Shown here in pieces: positions 14,135 to 29,000 of a stretch of DNA of 64,000 nucleotides (its first letter is position 1; every line of letters begins with the position of its first letter). The notes under the pieces are model-generated. The model saw only the letters and a program-made list of their open reading frames with translations. It was not told where the DNA came from and did not search any database. Location: NCBI RefSeq assembly GCF_050948175.1, contig NW_027490093.1, positions 1,178,001 through 1,242,000 of the forward strand. Direction: 5' to 3'. The DNA comes from Xylocopa sonorina (Eukaryota; Arthropoda; Insecta; Hymenoptera; Apidae). A program made the translations under genes and the position numbers.

Positions 14135-15393
14135 AAGGAAGTGTCGCATTTACATTCATTTGAAGTGAATACGAGGTACACATGACACTTCGTAATTAAT
14201 ATTATATCTAACCATGAAACATGGAAATGAGATGCGTTATCGCGTTTTCAGAAGCATTAGAAAGCTATTGCTTGGATACGTAGACATCTGCAAGCGCTAT
14301 TTCCTAGCGTGGAAGTGTCGCATTTACTTTCTTTTGAAGCGAATACTAAGTATACATGACACTTCGCAATGAATATTATATCTTATCATGAAAGATAAGA
14401 ATGAGATGCGATATTGCGATTTAAGAAGAATTAGAACTCTATAGCTTCGACAGGTAGGCATTTACATTCATTTGAAGTGAATACGAGGTATGCATAACAC
14501 TCCACAATTAATATTATATCTTATCATGAAACACAGGAATGAGGATCGATTTCGCGTTTTAAGAAGCACTAGAACTCCTTTGCTACGATATGTAGACATC
14601 TGCAAACGCTATTTCCTAGCAAGGAAGTGTCGCATTTACATTCGTTTGATGTGTATCCGAGGTATGCATGACACCTCGCAATGAATATTATATCTTATCA
14701 TGAAACATAGAAATTAGTCGATATCGCGTTTTAACGAACTTTAGATCTCTAGTACTACGATGCGTAGACATCTGCCAACGCTATTTCCAAGCAAGTAAGT
14801 GTCGCACTTACACTCTTTTGAAGCGAATACGAGGTATACATAACAATGCACAATGAATAGTATATCTTATCATGAAACATAGAAATGAGATGCGATATCT
14901 CGTTTTGAGAAGCATTAGAACTCCATTGCTACGATACGTAGACATCTGCAAACGCTACTTCCTAGCAAGGAAGTGCCGCAGTTACAATCTTTTGAAAGGA
15001 ATACAAGGTATACATGACACTCCGCAATGAATATTGTATCTTATAATGAAACGTAGAAATGAGATGCGATATCGTGTTTTAAGAAGCGTTAGAACTCTAT
15101 TGCGTCGATAGGTAGACATCTGCATACGCTGTTTCCTAGCAAGGATGTGTCGCATTTACCTACATTTGAAGTGAACACGAGTGATACATAACACTGCCCA
15201 ATGTGTATTATATCTTATCGTGAAACATAGTAATGAGAAGCGATATCGCGTTTTAAGAAGCATTAGAACGGCATTGCTTCGATACGTAGAAATCTGCCAT
15301 CGGTACTTCCTAGCATGGAAGTGTCGCATTTACATTCGTTTGAAGTGTATGCGTGGTATACATGACACTTCGCAATGAATATTATATCTTATC
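14135..15393. repeat. 1.26-kb duplicated block, copy 1
   Basis: This block is nearly identical to 16185-17443 at a constant offset of 2050 bp, which is 12 x 174 minus 38. The 38-bp shortfall comes from a 36-bp deletion at 14457/14458 and a 2-bp deletion near 14713 (AAATTAGTCGATATCGCG). Both lesions occur in both copies, so they predate the duplication. Other shared rare variants are GAAAGATAAGAATGAG, ACTAAGTATACATGACAC and CACTGCCCAATGTGTATT. Confidence 0.92.
14440..14475. repeat. Truncated monomer with 36-bp deletion
   Basis: At 14457/14458 the sequence passes from GACAGGTAG straight to GCATTTACATTC. The 36 bases normally between them (phases 30-65, from ACATCTGC to GGAAGTGTC) are missing, so this monomer is about 138 bp. 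The same junction lies at 16507/16508. The deletion removes the short inverted repeat TTCCT-AGCA-AGGAA that nearly every other monomer has. Confidence 0.9.
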
Positions 15394-16086
15394 ATGAAAC
15401 ATAGAAATGAGATGCAATATCGCGGTTTAAAAAGCATTAGGACTCTATTGCTTCGATACGTAGACATCTGCAGACGCTACTTCCTAGCAAGGAAGTGTCG
15501 CATTTACATTCATTTGAAGTGTATACGAGGTATACGTAACACTTCGCAATGAATACTACGTCTTATCATGAAGCATAGAAATGAGATGCTATATCGCGAT
15601 TTAAGTAGCACTAGAACACTATTGCTACGATACGTAGACATCTGCAAACGCTATTTCGTAGAAAGAAAGTGTCGCATTTATATTCATTTGAAGTGAATAC
15701 GAGGTATACATAACACTCCACAATGAATATAATATCTTATCGTGAAACATAGAAATGAGATGCGATATTGTGGTTTAAGCAACATTAGAACTCAATTGCC
15801 TCGATACGTAAACATCCGGAAACGCTATTTCCTAGAAAGGATGTATCGCATTTTCATTCGTTTGAAGTGTAGACGAGGAAAACATAACACTTGGCAATTA
15901 ACATTGTATCTTATCATGAAGCATAGAAATGAGATGCGATATCGCGTTCTAAGAAGCTTTAGAACACTATTGCTACTATACGTAGACATCTGCAAACGCT
16001 ATTTCCTAGGAAGGCAGTGCCGCATTTACATTCTTTTGAAGTAAATACGCTTCATACATAACACTCCACAATGAATATTATATCTT

Positions 16087-17560
16087 ATCACAAAATATAG
16101 AAATGAGATGCGATATCGCAATTTAAGAAGCATTAGAAATCTATTGCTTCGATACGTAGACATCTGCAAACGCTACTTCCTAACAAGGAAGTGTCGCATT
16201 TACATTCATTTGAAGTGAATACGAGGTACACATGACACTTCGTAATTAATATTATATCTAACCATGAAACATGGAAATGAGATGCGTTATCGCGTTTTCA
16301 GAAGCATTAGAAAGCTATTGCTTGGATACGTAGACATCTGCAAGCGCTATTTCCTAGCGTGGAAGTGTCGCATTTACTTTCTTTTGAAGCGAATACTAAG
16401 TATACATGACACTTCGCAATGAATATTATATCTTATCATGAAAGATAAGAATGAGATGCGATATTGCGATTTAAGAAGAATTAGAACTCTATTGCTTCGA
16501 CAGGTAGGCATTTACATTCATTTGAAGTGAATACGAGGTATGCATAACACTCCACAATTAATATTATATCTTATCATGAAACACAGGAATGAGGATCGAT
16601 TTCGCGTTTTAAGAAGCACTAGAACTCCTTTGCTACGATATGTAGACATCTGCAAACGCTATTTCCTAGCAAGGAAGTGTCGCATTTACATTCGTTTGAT
16701 GTGTATCCGAGGTATGCATGACACCTCGCAATGAATATTATATCTTATCATGAAACATAGAAATTAGTCGATATCGCGTTTTAACGAACTTTAGATCTCT
16801 AGTACTACGATGCGTAGACATCTGCCAACGCTATTTCCAAGCAAGTAAGTGTCGCACTTACACTCTTTTGAAGCGAATACGAGGTATACATAACAATGCA
16901 CAATGAATAGTATATCTTATCATGAAACATAGAAATGAGATGCGATATCTCGTTTTGAGAAGCATTAGAACTCCATTGCTACGATACGTAGACATCTGCA
17001 AACGCTACTTCCTAGCAAGGAAGTGCCGCAGTTACAATCTTTTGAAAGGAATACAAGGTATACATGACACTCCGCAATGAATATTGTATCTTATAATGAA
17101 ACGTAGAAATGAGATGCGATATCGTGTTTTAAGAAGCGTTAGAACTCTATTGCTTCGATAGGTAGACATCTGCATACGCTGTTTCCTAGCAAGGATGTGT
17201 CGCATTTACCTACATTTGAAGTGAACACGAGTGATACATAACACTGCCCAATGTGTATTATATCTTATCGTGAAACATAGTAATGAGAAGCGATATCGCG
17301 TTTTAAGAAGCATTAGAACGGCATTGCTTCGATACGTAGAAATCTGCCATCGGTACTTCCTAGCATGGAAGTGTCGCATTTACATTCGTTTGAAGTGTAT
17401 GCGTGGTATACATGACACTTCGCAATGAATATTATATCTTATCACAAAATATAGAAATGAGATGCGATATGGCAATTTAAGAAGCATTAGAAATCTATTG
17501 CTTCGATACGTAGACATCTGCAAACGCTACTTCCTAACAAGGAAGTGTCGCATTTGCATT
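16087..17560. repeat. 1.26-kb duplicated block, copy 2, with flanking 1354-bp echo
   Basis: Bases 16185-17443 are the second copy of 14135-15393. The monomer leading into it (from 16087, with ATCACAAAATATAGAAATG and CTTCCTAACAAGG) reappears directly after it at 17441, an offset of 1354 bp. Copy 2 is therefore bounded by near-identical monomers, a tandem arrangement. Copy 1 lacks the leading monomer. 2050 minus 1354 is 696, exactly four monomers, matching the length of the unduplicated spacer between the copies. Confidence 0.88.
16490..16525. repeat. Truncated monomer, second copy
   Basis: This is the duplicate of the 36-bp-deleted monomer at 14440-14475, with junction GACAGGTAG/GCATTTAC at 16507/16508. 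It lies 2050 bp downstream, within the copied block. Confidence 0.9.
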
Positions 17561-20500
17561 CATTTGATGTGTATGCGAGGTATGCAAGACACTTTGCAAT
17601 GAATATCATATCTTATCACGAAACATAGAAATGAGATGCGATATTTGGTTTAAGAAGCACTAGAACTCTACTGCTTCGATACGTAGACATCTGTTAACGC
17701 TATTTCCTAGCAAGGAAGTGTCGCATTTGCATTCATTTGAAGTGTATTCCAGGTATACATGACACTTCGCAATGAATATTATATCCTATCATGAAACATA
17801 GAAATGAGATGCGATATTTGGTTTTAGAAGCATTAGAACTCTACTGGTTCGATACGTAGACATCTGCCAACGCTATTTCCGAGCAGGGAAGTGTCGCATT
17901 TGCATTCTTTTGAAGTGAATACGAGGTATACATGAACCTTCGCAGTGAATATTATATCTAATCATGAGACATAGGAAGGAGATGCGATATGGCGATTTAA
18001 GAAGCATTAGAACTCTATTGCTTCGATACGTAGACATCTGCCAATTCTATTTCCTAGCAATGAAGTGTCGCATTTAAATTCATTTGCTGTGTATGCGAGG
18101 TATACAAGACACTTCGCAATGAATATCATATCTTATCATGAAACATAGAAATGATATGCGAAATAGCGATTTAAGAAGCGTTAGAACTCTATTGCATCGA
18201 TACGTAGACATCTGCAAACGCTACTTCTTAGCAAGGAAGTGTCGCATTTACATTCTTCTGAACTGATTACGAGGTATACATAACACTCCACGATGAATAT
18301 TATATCTCATCATGAAACATAGAAATGAGATGCAATATCGCGTTTTAAGAAGCATCAGATCTCTATAGCTACGATACGTAGACATCTGCAATCCGCATTT
18401 CCTAGCAAGGAAGTGTCGCCTTTACATTCCTCTGAAGAGAATACGAGGAATACATAACACTCCACAATGAATATTATTTCTTATCATGAAACACAGAAAT
18501 GAGATGCGATATGGCTATTTAAGAAGCATTAGAACCCTATTGCTTCGATACGTAGACATCTGCAAACGCTATCTCCTAGCAAGGAAGTGTGGCATTTACA
18601 TTCATTTGAAGTGAATATGAGGTATACATGACACGTCGCTATGAATATTATACCTTATCATGCAACATAGAAATGAGATGCTATATCGCGTTTTGAGAAG
18701 CATTAGAACTCTATTCCTACGATACGTAGAAATCTGCAAACGCTATTTCCTAGCTAGGAGGAGTCGCATTTACACTCATTTGAAGTGAATACGAGGTATA
18801 CATGACACTCCACGATGAATATTATACCTTCTCTCGAAACTTAGTAATGACATGCGTTAAAGCGATATGAGAAGCATTAGAATACTATTACTTCGATACG
18901 TTGAAATCTGCAAAAGCTATTTAATAGCAAGGAAGTGTCGCATTTACATTCTTTTGAAGTGAAAACGAGGAATACATAACATTCCACAATTAATATTATA
19001 CCTCATCACGAAACATAGAAATGAGATGCGATATCGCGTTTTGAGAAGCATTAGAACTCTATTCCTACGATACGTAGAAATCTGCCAACTCTATTTCCTA
19101 GCAAGATAGTGTCGCATTTACATTCTTCTGAAGTGAATACGAGGTATACATGACACTTCGCAATGAACGTTATATCTTATGATGAAACATAGAAATGTGA
19201 TGCGACATCTCATTTTAAGAAGCAGTAGAACTCTATTGCTTCGATTCGCAGACATCTGGAAAAGCTATTTCCTAGCAATGAAGTGTCGCATTTACATTCT
19301 TCTGAAGTGAATACGAGGTATACATGACACTTCGCAATGAATGTTATATCTTATCATGAAACATGGAAGTGAGATGCGATATCGCGTTTTAAGAAGGATT
19401 AGAACTCCATTGCTACGGTACGTAGATATCTGCCGACGCTATTTCCTAGCAAGGAAGTGTCGCATTTACATTCCTTTGAAGTGAATAGGAGGTATACATA
19501 ACACTCCACAAAGAGTATTATATATTATCATGAAACATAGGAATGCGATGCGATTTGGCGATTTAAAAAGCATTAGAACCCTATTGCTTCGATACGTAGA
19601 CATCTGCCAACGCTATTTCCTAGGAAGGAAGTGTCGCATTTACATTCTTTTGAAGTGAGTACGAGGTATACATGACACTTCGCAATGAATATTATATCTT
19701 ATCATGAGACATAGAAATGAGACGCGATATCGCGTTTTAGGAACCGTTAGAACTCTAATGCTACGATAAGTAGACATCTGCGAACGCGATTTCCTAGCAA
19801 GGAAGTGTCGCATTTACATTGTTTTGAAATGAAGACGAGGTATACATAACACTCCACATTAAATATTATATCTTATCGTGAAACATAGAAATGAGATGCG
19901 ATGTCGCGTCATAAGAAGCATTAGAACTCTATTGCTTCGATACGTAGATATCTGGAAACGAAATTTCCTAGAGAGGAAGTGTCGCATTTACATTCACTTG
20001 AAGTGTAGACGAGAAATACATAACACTTCGCAAAGAATAATATATCTTATCATGCGACATAGGAAAGAGATGCGATATCGCGTTGTAAGAAGCATTAGAT
20101 CTCTATTGTTACGATTCGTAGACATCTGGAGGTGCTTTTTCCTAGCAAGGAAGTGTCGCATTTACATTCTTTTGAAGTGAATACGAGGTATACATAACAC
20201 TTCGCAATGAATATTATATCTTATCATGACACAAAGAGATGTGATGCGATATCACGTTTTAAGAAGCACTAGAATCCTATTGCTTCTATACGTAGACATC
20301 TGCAAGCGCTATTTCCTAGCAAGGAAGTGTCGCATTTACATTCATTTGATGCGTATGCGAGGTATACATGACACTCCATAATGAATATTATATCTTATCA
20401 CGAATCATGGAAATGAGATGCGATATCGCGTTTCAAGAAGCACTAGAACTCCATTGCTTCGATACGTAGAAATATGCAAGCGCTATTTCCTAGAAAGGAA

Positions 20501-21959
20501 GTGTCGCATTCACATTCATTTGAAGTGTACACGAGGAATACATAACACTTCGCAATGAATATTATATCTTGTCATTAAACATAGAAATGAGATGCGATAT
20601 CGCGTTTTAAGAAGCATTAGAACTCTATTGCTACGATACGTAGACATCTGCCAACGATATTTCCTAGGAAGGAAGTGTCGCATTTATATTCTTTTGAAGT
20701 GAATACGAGGTATACATGACACTTCGCAACGAATATTATATCTTATCATGAAACATGGAAATGAGATGCGATATCTCGTTTTAAGAAGCATTAGAACTCT
20801 ATTGCTTCGATACGTAGACATCTGCCAACGCTATTTCCTAGCAAAAAAGTGTCGCATCTACATTCATTCGAAGCGTATGCGAGGTATAGCACACACTTCG
20901 CAAGGAATATTATATCTTATCATGAAACATAGAAATGAGATGCGATATCACGTTTTAAGAAGCATTAGATCTCTATTGCTACGATACGTAGACATCTGCA
21001 AACGCTATTTAATAGCAAGGAAGTTCCGCATTTACATTCTTTTGCAGTGAATATGAGGTATACATGACACTTCGCAATGAATATTATATATTTATCATGA
21101 GACATAGAAATGATATGCGATATCGCGTTTTAAGAAGCATTAGAAATCTATTGCTTCGATACGTAGACATCTGGAAACGTGATTTCCTAGAAGGGAGGTG
21201 TCGCATTTACATATAATTGAAGTGTAGGCGAGGAATACATAACACTTCGCAATGAATATTATATCTTATCATGAAACAAAGAAATGAGATGCGATATCGC
21301 GATTTAAGAAGCATTGGAACTCTATAGCTTCGATACGTAGACATATGCGAACGCTACTTCCTAGCGAGGAAGTGTCGTATTTACGTTCTTTTGATGTCAA
21401 TTCGAGGAATGAACGGCACTTCGCAATGAATATTATATCTTATCATGAAACATAGCAATGAGATGCGATATCTCGTTTTAAGAAGCATTAGAACTCTATT
21501 GTTTCTATACGCAGACCTCTGGAAACGCGATTACCTAGAAACGAAGAGTCGCATTTACATTCATTTGATGTGAATGCGAGGTATACATAACACTCCACAA
21601 TGAATATTATATCTTATCTTGAAACGTAGAAATGAGATGCGATACCGCGATTTAAGAGGCATTAGAAATCTATTGCTACGATACGTAGACATCTGCAAAC
21701 GCTATTTAATAGCAAGGAGGTGTCGCATTTACATTCTCTTGAAGTGAATACGAGGTATACATAACACTCCACAATGAATATTATATCTTATCATGAAACA
21801 CAGAAATGAGATGTGATATCGCGAATTAAAAGGCATTAGAACACTATTGCTACGATATGTAGACATCTGCAAACGCTATTTCCTAGCAAGGAAGTCTCGC
21901 AATTACATTCCTTTGAAGTGAATACGAGGCATACGTGACACTTCGCAATGAATATTATT

Positions 21960-22460
21960 TCTTATCACGAAACATAGAAATGAGATGCGATATCGCTTTT
22001 TAAGAAGCGTTAGAACGCTACTGCTACGATACGTAAACATCTGCAAACGCTATTTCCTAGCAAGGAAGCGTCGCATTCATATTCTTTTGTAATGAATACG
22101 AGGTATACATAACACTCCACATCGAATATTATATCTTATCATGAAACATAGAAATGAGATGCTATCTCGCGTTTTAAGAAGAATTAGATCTCCATTTCTA
22201 CGATACGTAGAAATCTGCAGACGCTATTTGCTAGAAAGGGAGTGTCGCATTTACATTCTTTTGAAGTGTAGACGGGATATACGTATCACTGCAAAATGAA
22301 TATTATATCTTATCATGAAACGTAGAAATGAGATGCGATATCGCGATTTAAGAGGCATTAGTACTCTAATGCTACGATACGTAGACATCAGCAAACGCTA
22401 TTTCCTAGCAAGGAAGTGTCGCATTTACATTCTTTTGAAGCGATTACGAGATATACATAA
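21960..22460. repeat. Seven-monomer-offset duplicate, copy 1
   Basis: Matches 23175-23680 at an offset of 1215 bp, seven monomers less 3 bp of small indels. Shared rare variants are GATATCGCTTT, GCGTTAGAACGCTACTGC, AAGGAAGCGTCGCATTCATA, CTCCACATCGAATATT, GAATTAGATCTCCATTTC and GTAGACATCAGCAAACGC. Part of the same haplotype recurs at about 39430-39570. Confidence 0.87.
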
Positions 22461-23174
22461 CACTGCACAATGAATAATATATCTTATCATGAAACATAGA
22501 AATGGGATGCGATATCGCGATCTAAGAAGCATTAGAACCCTAATGCTACGATACGTAGACATCTGCAAACGCTATTTCCTAGCAAGGAAGTGTCGCATTT
22601 ACATTCTTTTGAAGTGAATACGAGGTATACATGACACTTCGCAATCAATATTGTATCTTATCATGAAACATACAAATGAGATGCGATATCGCGATTTAAG
22701 AAGAATTAGAACTCTATTTCTACGACACGTAGAAATCTGCAGACGCTATTTCCTAGCAAGGAAGTGTCGCATTTACATTCTTTTGAAGTGTAGACGATAT
22801 ATACATATCACTCCACAATGAATATTATATCTTATCATGAAACAAAATTGAGATGCGATATCGGGATCTAAGAAGCATTAGAACCCTAATGCTACGATAC
22901 GTAGACATCTGCAAACGCTATTTCCTAGCAAGGAAGTGTCGCACTACATTCTTTTGAAGTGAACACGAGGTATACATGACACTTCGCAATCAACATTATA
23001 TCTTATCATGAAACATAGAAATGAGATGCGATATCGCGTTTTAAGAAGCCTTAGAACTCTATTGCTACGATACGTAGATATCTGCAAAAGCTAATTCCTA
23101 GCAAGGAAGTGTCGCATTTACATTCTTTTGATGTGAATACTATGTATACATAACACTCCAGAATGAATGTTATA

Positions 23175-23680
23175 CCTTATCATGAAACATAGAAATGAGA
23201 TGCGATATCGCTTTCTAAGAAGCGTTAGAACGCTACTGCTACGATACGTAGACATCTGCAAACGCTATTTCCTAGCAAGGAAGCGTCGCATTCATATTCT
23301 TTTGTATTGAATACGAGGTATACATAACACTCCACATCGAATATTATATCTTATCATGAAACATAGAAATGGGATGCTATCTCGCGTTTTAAGAAGAATT
23401 AGATCTCCATTTCTACGATACGTAGAAATCTGCAGGCGCTATTTTCTAGAAAGGGAGTGTCGCATTTACATTCTTTTGAAGTGTAGACGGGATAAAGATA
23501 TCACTGCACAATGAATATTATATCTTATCATGAAACATAGAAATGAGATGCGATATCGCGATTTAAGAGGCATTAGAACTCTAATGCTACGATACGTAGA
23601 CATCAGCAAACGCAATTTCCTAGCAAGGAAGTGGCGCATTTACATTCTTTTGAAGCGATTACGAGATATACATAACACTG
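23175..23680. repeat. Seven-monomer-offset duplicate, copy 2
   Basis: Second copy of 21960-22460. It differs at scattered sites, for example GGGATAAAGATATCACTGC here against GGGATATACGTATCACTGC in copy 1. Confidence 0.87.
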
Positions 23681-25864
23681 CACAATAAATATTATATCTT
23701 TTCATGAAACACAGAAATGAGATGCGATATCGCGATTTAGGAAGCATTAGATCTCTATTGCTTCGATACGTAGACATCTGCAAACGCTATTTCCTAGCAG
23801 CAAAGTGTAGCATTTACATTCTCTTGAAGTGAATACGAGGTATACATGACACTTCGCAGTGAATATTATATCTTATCATGAAACATAGTCATGAGATGCG
23901 ATATCGCGATTTTAGATGCATTTGAAATCTATTGCTTCGATACGTAGACATCTGCAAACGCTATTTCCTAGGAAGGAAGTGTCGCAGTTACATTCTGTTG
24001 AAGTCAATACGAGGTATACATAACACTCCAGAATGAATATTATATCTTATCATAAAACATAGAAATGAGATGCGATATCTCGTTTTAAGAAGCATTAGAA
24101 CTCTCTTGCTTCGATACGTAGACATCTGCCAACGCTATTTCCTAACAAGGAAGTGTCGCATTTACATTCTTTTGAAGTGAATACGAAGTATACATGACAC
24201 TCCGCAATGAGTATTATATCCTATCCTAAAACATAGAAATGAGATGCGATATCTCGTTTTAAGGAACAATAGAACTCAATTTCTATAATACGCAGATATC
24301 TGCAGACTCTTTTTCCTAGGAAGGAAGTGTCGCATTTACATTCTTCTGAAGTGAATACATTGTATAAATGACACTTAGCAATGAATATTATATCTTATCA
24401 TGAAACACAGAAATGAGATGCGATATCGCGATTTAAGAAGCATTAGAACTCTATTTCTTCGATACGGAGACATCTGTAAACGCTATTTCCTGGGAAGGAT
24501 GTGTCGCATTTACATTCATTTGAAGTGAATACGAGGTATACAAGACACTTCGCAATGAATATTATATCTTATCATGAAACATAGAAATGAGATGCGATAT
24601 CGCGATTTAAGAAGCATTAGGGCTCCAATGCTACGATACGTAGACATCTGCAAACGCTATTTCCTAGCGAGGAAGTGTCGCATTTACATTCTTTTGAAGT
24701 GAATTCGAGGTATACATGATACTTCGCAATTAATATTATATCTTATCATGAAACATAGAAATCAGATGCGACATCTCGTTTTAAGAAGCATTAGACTCTA
24801 TTGCTTCGATACGGGGACATCTGCAAACGCTATTTCCTAGCAAGGTAGTGTCGCATACACATTCTTTTGAAGCGAATACGAGGTATACATGACACTTTGC
24901 AATGAATATTATATCTTATCAAGAAACATAGAAATGAGATGCGACATCACGTTTTAAGAAGCAATAGGACTCTACTGCTACGATACGTAGACATCTGCAA
25001 ACGCTTTTTCCTACCAAGGAAGTGTCGCATTTACATTCTTTTGAGGTGAATAGCAAGTATACATGACACTTCGCAATGAATGTTATATCTTATCATGGAA
25101 CATAGAAATGAGATGCGATATCGCGTTTTAAGAAGCATTAGAATTCTATTGCTACGATACGTAGACATCTGCAAACGCTATTTCCTAGCAAGGAAGTGTC
25201 GCATACACATTCTTTCGAAGTGAATGCAAGGTACACATAGCACTAAACAATGAAAATTATGTCTTACCAGGAAACATAGAAATGAGATGCGATATCGCGT
25301 TTCAAGAAGCGTTAGAACACCATTCCTTCGCTACGTAGATATCTGCAAACGCTATTTCCTAGGAAGGAAGTGTCGCAGTTACATTCTTTTGAAGTCAATA
25401 CGAGGTATACATAACACTCCACAATGAATATTATATCTTATCTTGAATCGTAGAAATGAGATGCGATACCGCGATTTAAACAGCATTAGAAATCTATTGC
25501 TACGATACGTAGACATCTGCCATCGCTATCTAATAGCAGGGAAGTGTCGCATTTACATTCTTTTGAAGTGAATACAAGGTATCCATGACACTTCGCAATG
25601 AATATTATATCTTATCATGACACATAGAAATGAGATGCGAAGTCTCGTCTTAAGGAGCATTAGAACTCTATTGCTACGATACGTAGACTTCTGCAAACTC
25701 TATTTCCCAGCAGGGAGGTGTCGCATTTACAGTCTTTTTAAGTGAATACGAGGTATACATAACACTCCACGATGAATATTATACCTCATCACGAAACATA
25801 GAAATGGCATGCGATATCGCGATTTAAGGGGCATTAGAACTCTATTTCTTCGATACGTGGACAT

Positions 25865-26087
25865 GTGCAAACGCTACTTCCTAGACGAGATATACATATC
25901 ACTGCACAATGAATATAATATCTTACGTAGGCTTGTGCAAACGCTACTTCGTAGACGAGATATACATATCGCTGCACAATGAATATTATATCTTATCATG
26001 AAGCAGAGAAATGAGATGCGATATCGCGATTTAAGGAAGATTAGAACTCTAATGCTACGGTATGTAGACATCTGCAAACGCTACTTC
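25865..26087. repeat. Two consecutive truncated monomers (70 and 137 bp)
   Basis: The box GTGCAAACGCTACTTC starts at 25865 and again at 25935, only 70 bp later. In both, the next bases are TAGACGAGATATACATATC, so about 36-37 bases from AGCAAGGAAG to AAGTGTAG are absent. Both breakpoints carry TAG, consistent with deletion between short repeats. The first unit also jumps from GAATATAATATCTTA directly to CGTAGGCTTGTG, losing a further stretch of roughly 68 bp. The 70-bp unit then looks like a local duplication of the already deleted form. The normal 174-bp register returns at 26088. Confidence 0.88.
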
Positions 26088-29000
26088 CTAGCAAGGAAGT
26101 GTCGCATTTACATTCTTTTGAAAGGAATGCGAGGTATACATGACACTTCGTTCTGAATATTATATCGTATCATGAAACATAGAAATGAGATGCGATATCG
26201 CGTTTTGAGAAGCATTAGAACTCTAATGCTACGATACGCAGACATCTGCAAGAGCTATTTCCTAGCAAGGAAGTGCCGCATTTTCATTCATTTGAAGTGT
26301 ATGCGAGGTATACATGACACTTCGCAATGAATATTACATCTTATCATGGTACATAGGAATGAGATGCGATATCTCTTTTTAAGAAGCATTAGAACCCTAT
26401 TGCTTCGATACGTAGACATCTGCAAACGCTATTTCCTAGCAAGGAAGTGTCGCATTTACATTCTCTTGAGGTGAGTACGACGTATACATAACACTGCACA
26501 ATGAATATTATATCTTATCATGAAACATAGAAATGAGATGCCTAATCGCGGTTTTAGAAGCATTAGAAATCTATTGCTTCGATTCGTATGCATCTGCAAA
26601 CGCTATTTCCTAGCTAGGAAGTGTCGTATTTACATTCATTTGAAGTGTATGCGAGGTATAAGTGACACCTCGCAATGAATATTATACCTTATAATGAAAC
26701 ATAGAAATGAGATGCGGTATCCCGTTTTAAGAAGCATTACAACTCTATTGCTTCGATACGTATACATCTGCAAACGCTATTTTAAAGCAGGGATGTGTCG
26801 CATTTACATTCTCTTGAAGTGAAGACGAGGTATACATAACACTCCACAATGAATATTATATCTTATCATGAAACATAGAAATGAGATGCGATATCGCGTT
26901 TTAAGAAGCGTTGGAACTCTATTGCTCCGATACGTAGACATCTGGAAACGCTATTTCCTAGCATGGAAGAGTCGCATTTACATTCTTTTGATGTGAATAC
27001 GCGGTATACATGGCACTTCGCAATGAATATTATATCTTATCATGAAACATAGAAATGAGATGCGACATCTCGTTTTAAGGAGCATTTGAACTCTATTGTT
27101 TCGATACACAGACATCTGGAAACGCTATTTCCTAGCAAGAATGTGGCGCATTTACCTTCGTTTGAAGAGAGTACGAGGTATACGTGACACTGCACAATGA
27201 ATATTATATCTTATCATGAAACATAGAAATGAGATGCGGTATTCCATTTTAAGAAACATTAGAACACTATTGCTTCGATACCTAGACATCTGCAAACGCT
27301 ATTTCCTAGCACGGAAGAGTCGCATTTACATTCTTTTAAAGCAAACACGAGGTATACATGATACGTCGCAAAGGATATTATATCTTATCATCAAACATAA
27401 AAACGAGATGCGACATCTTGTTTTAAGAAGCAATAGAATTTTATTGCTTCGATACGAAGACATCTGGAAATGTAATTTCCTGGAAAGGAAGTGTCGCATT
27501 TACATTCATTTGAAGTGTAGACGAGATATACGTAACACTGCGCAATGAATAATATATCTTATCATGAAGCATAGAAATGATATGCGATATAGCGATTTAA
27601 GGGGCATTAGAAATCTATTGCTTCGGTACGTAGACATCTGGAATCTTAATTTCCTAGCAAGGAAGTGTCGCATTTACATTCATTTGAAGTGTATGCAAGG
27701 TATAAATGACACTTCGCAATGAATATTGTATCTTATCATGAAGCATAGAAATGAGATGCTATATCGCGATTTAAGGGGCATTAGAACTCTATTGCTTCGG
27801 TACGTAGACATCTGGAAACGTAATTTCCTAGCAAGGAAGTGTCGCATTTACATTCATTTGAAGTGTATGCTAGGTATACATGTCACTTCGCAATGAATAT
27901 TATATCTTATCATGAAACATAGAAATGAGATGCGATATCGCGTTTTGAAAAGCATTAGAATTCTAATGCTACGATACATAGTCATCTGCAAACGCTATTT
28001 CCTAGCAAGGAAGTGTCGGATTTACATTCATTTGTAGTGCATGCGAGGTATACATTACACTTCGCAATGAATATTATATCTTATCATGAAACATAGAAAT
28101 GAGATGCGATATCGCTAATTAAGATGCATTAGAACTCTATTGCTAACACGTAGACATCTGCAAATGGTATTTAATGGCAAGGAAGTGTTGCAATTACATT
28201 CTTTTGAAGTGAATACGAGGTTATAATAACACTCCACAATGAATATTATATCTTATCATGAAACATAGAAATGAGATGCGATATCGCGATTTAAGAATCA
28301 TTAGAACTCCATTGCTACGAAACGTAGACATCTGCAAACGCTACTCCCTTGCAAGGAAGTGTCGCATTTACATTCTTTTGAAAGGAATACGAGGTATACA
28401 TGATAATTCGCAATGAGTATTATATCTTATCATGAAACATAGAAATGAGATGCGATATGACGATTTAAGATGCACTATAACTTTATTGCTACGATACGTA
28501 GACATCTGCAAACGCTATTTCCTAGCATGGAAGTGTCGCATTTACATTCATTTGAAGTGTATGGGAGGTATAAGTGACACTTCGCAATGAATATTATATC
28601 TTATCATGAAACATAGAAATGAGATGCGACATCGCGATTTAAGAAGCATTAGAACTCTATTGCTACGATACGTAGACATCTGCAAACGCTATTTCCTAGC
28701 AAGGAAGCGTCACAGTTACATTCATTTGAAGTGTAGGCGAGAAATATATAACACTTCGCAATTAATATTATATCTAATCATGAAGCATAGAAATGAGATG
28801 CGATATCCCGTTTCAAGAAGCATTTGAACTCTATTGCTTCGATACGTAGACATCTGCAAACGCTACTTCCTAGCAAGGAAGTGTCGCATTTACATTCTTT
28901 TAAGTGAATACGAGGTAAACATGACACTCCGCAATTAATATTAAATCTTGTCATGAAACATATAAATGAGAGGCGATATCGCGAATTAAGAGGCATTAGT

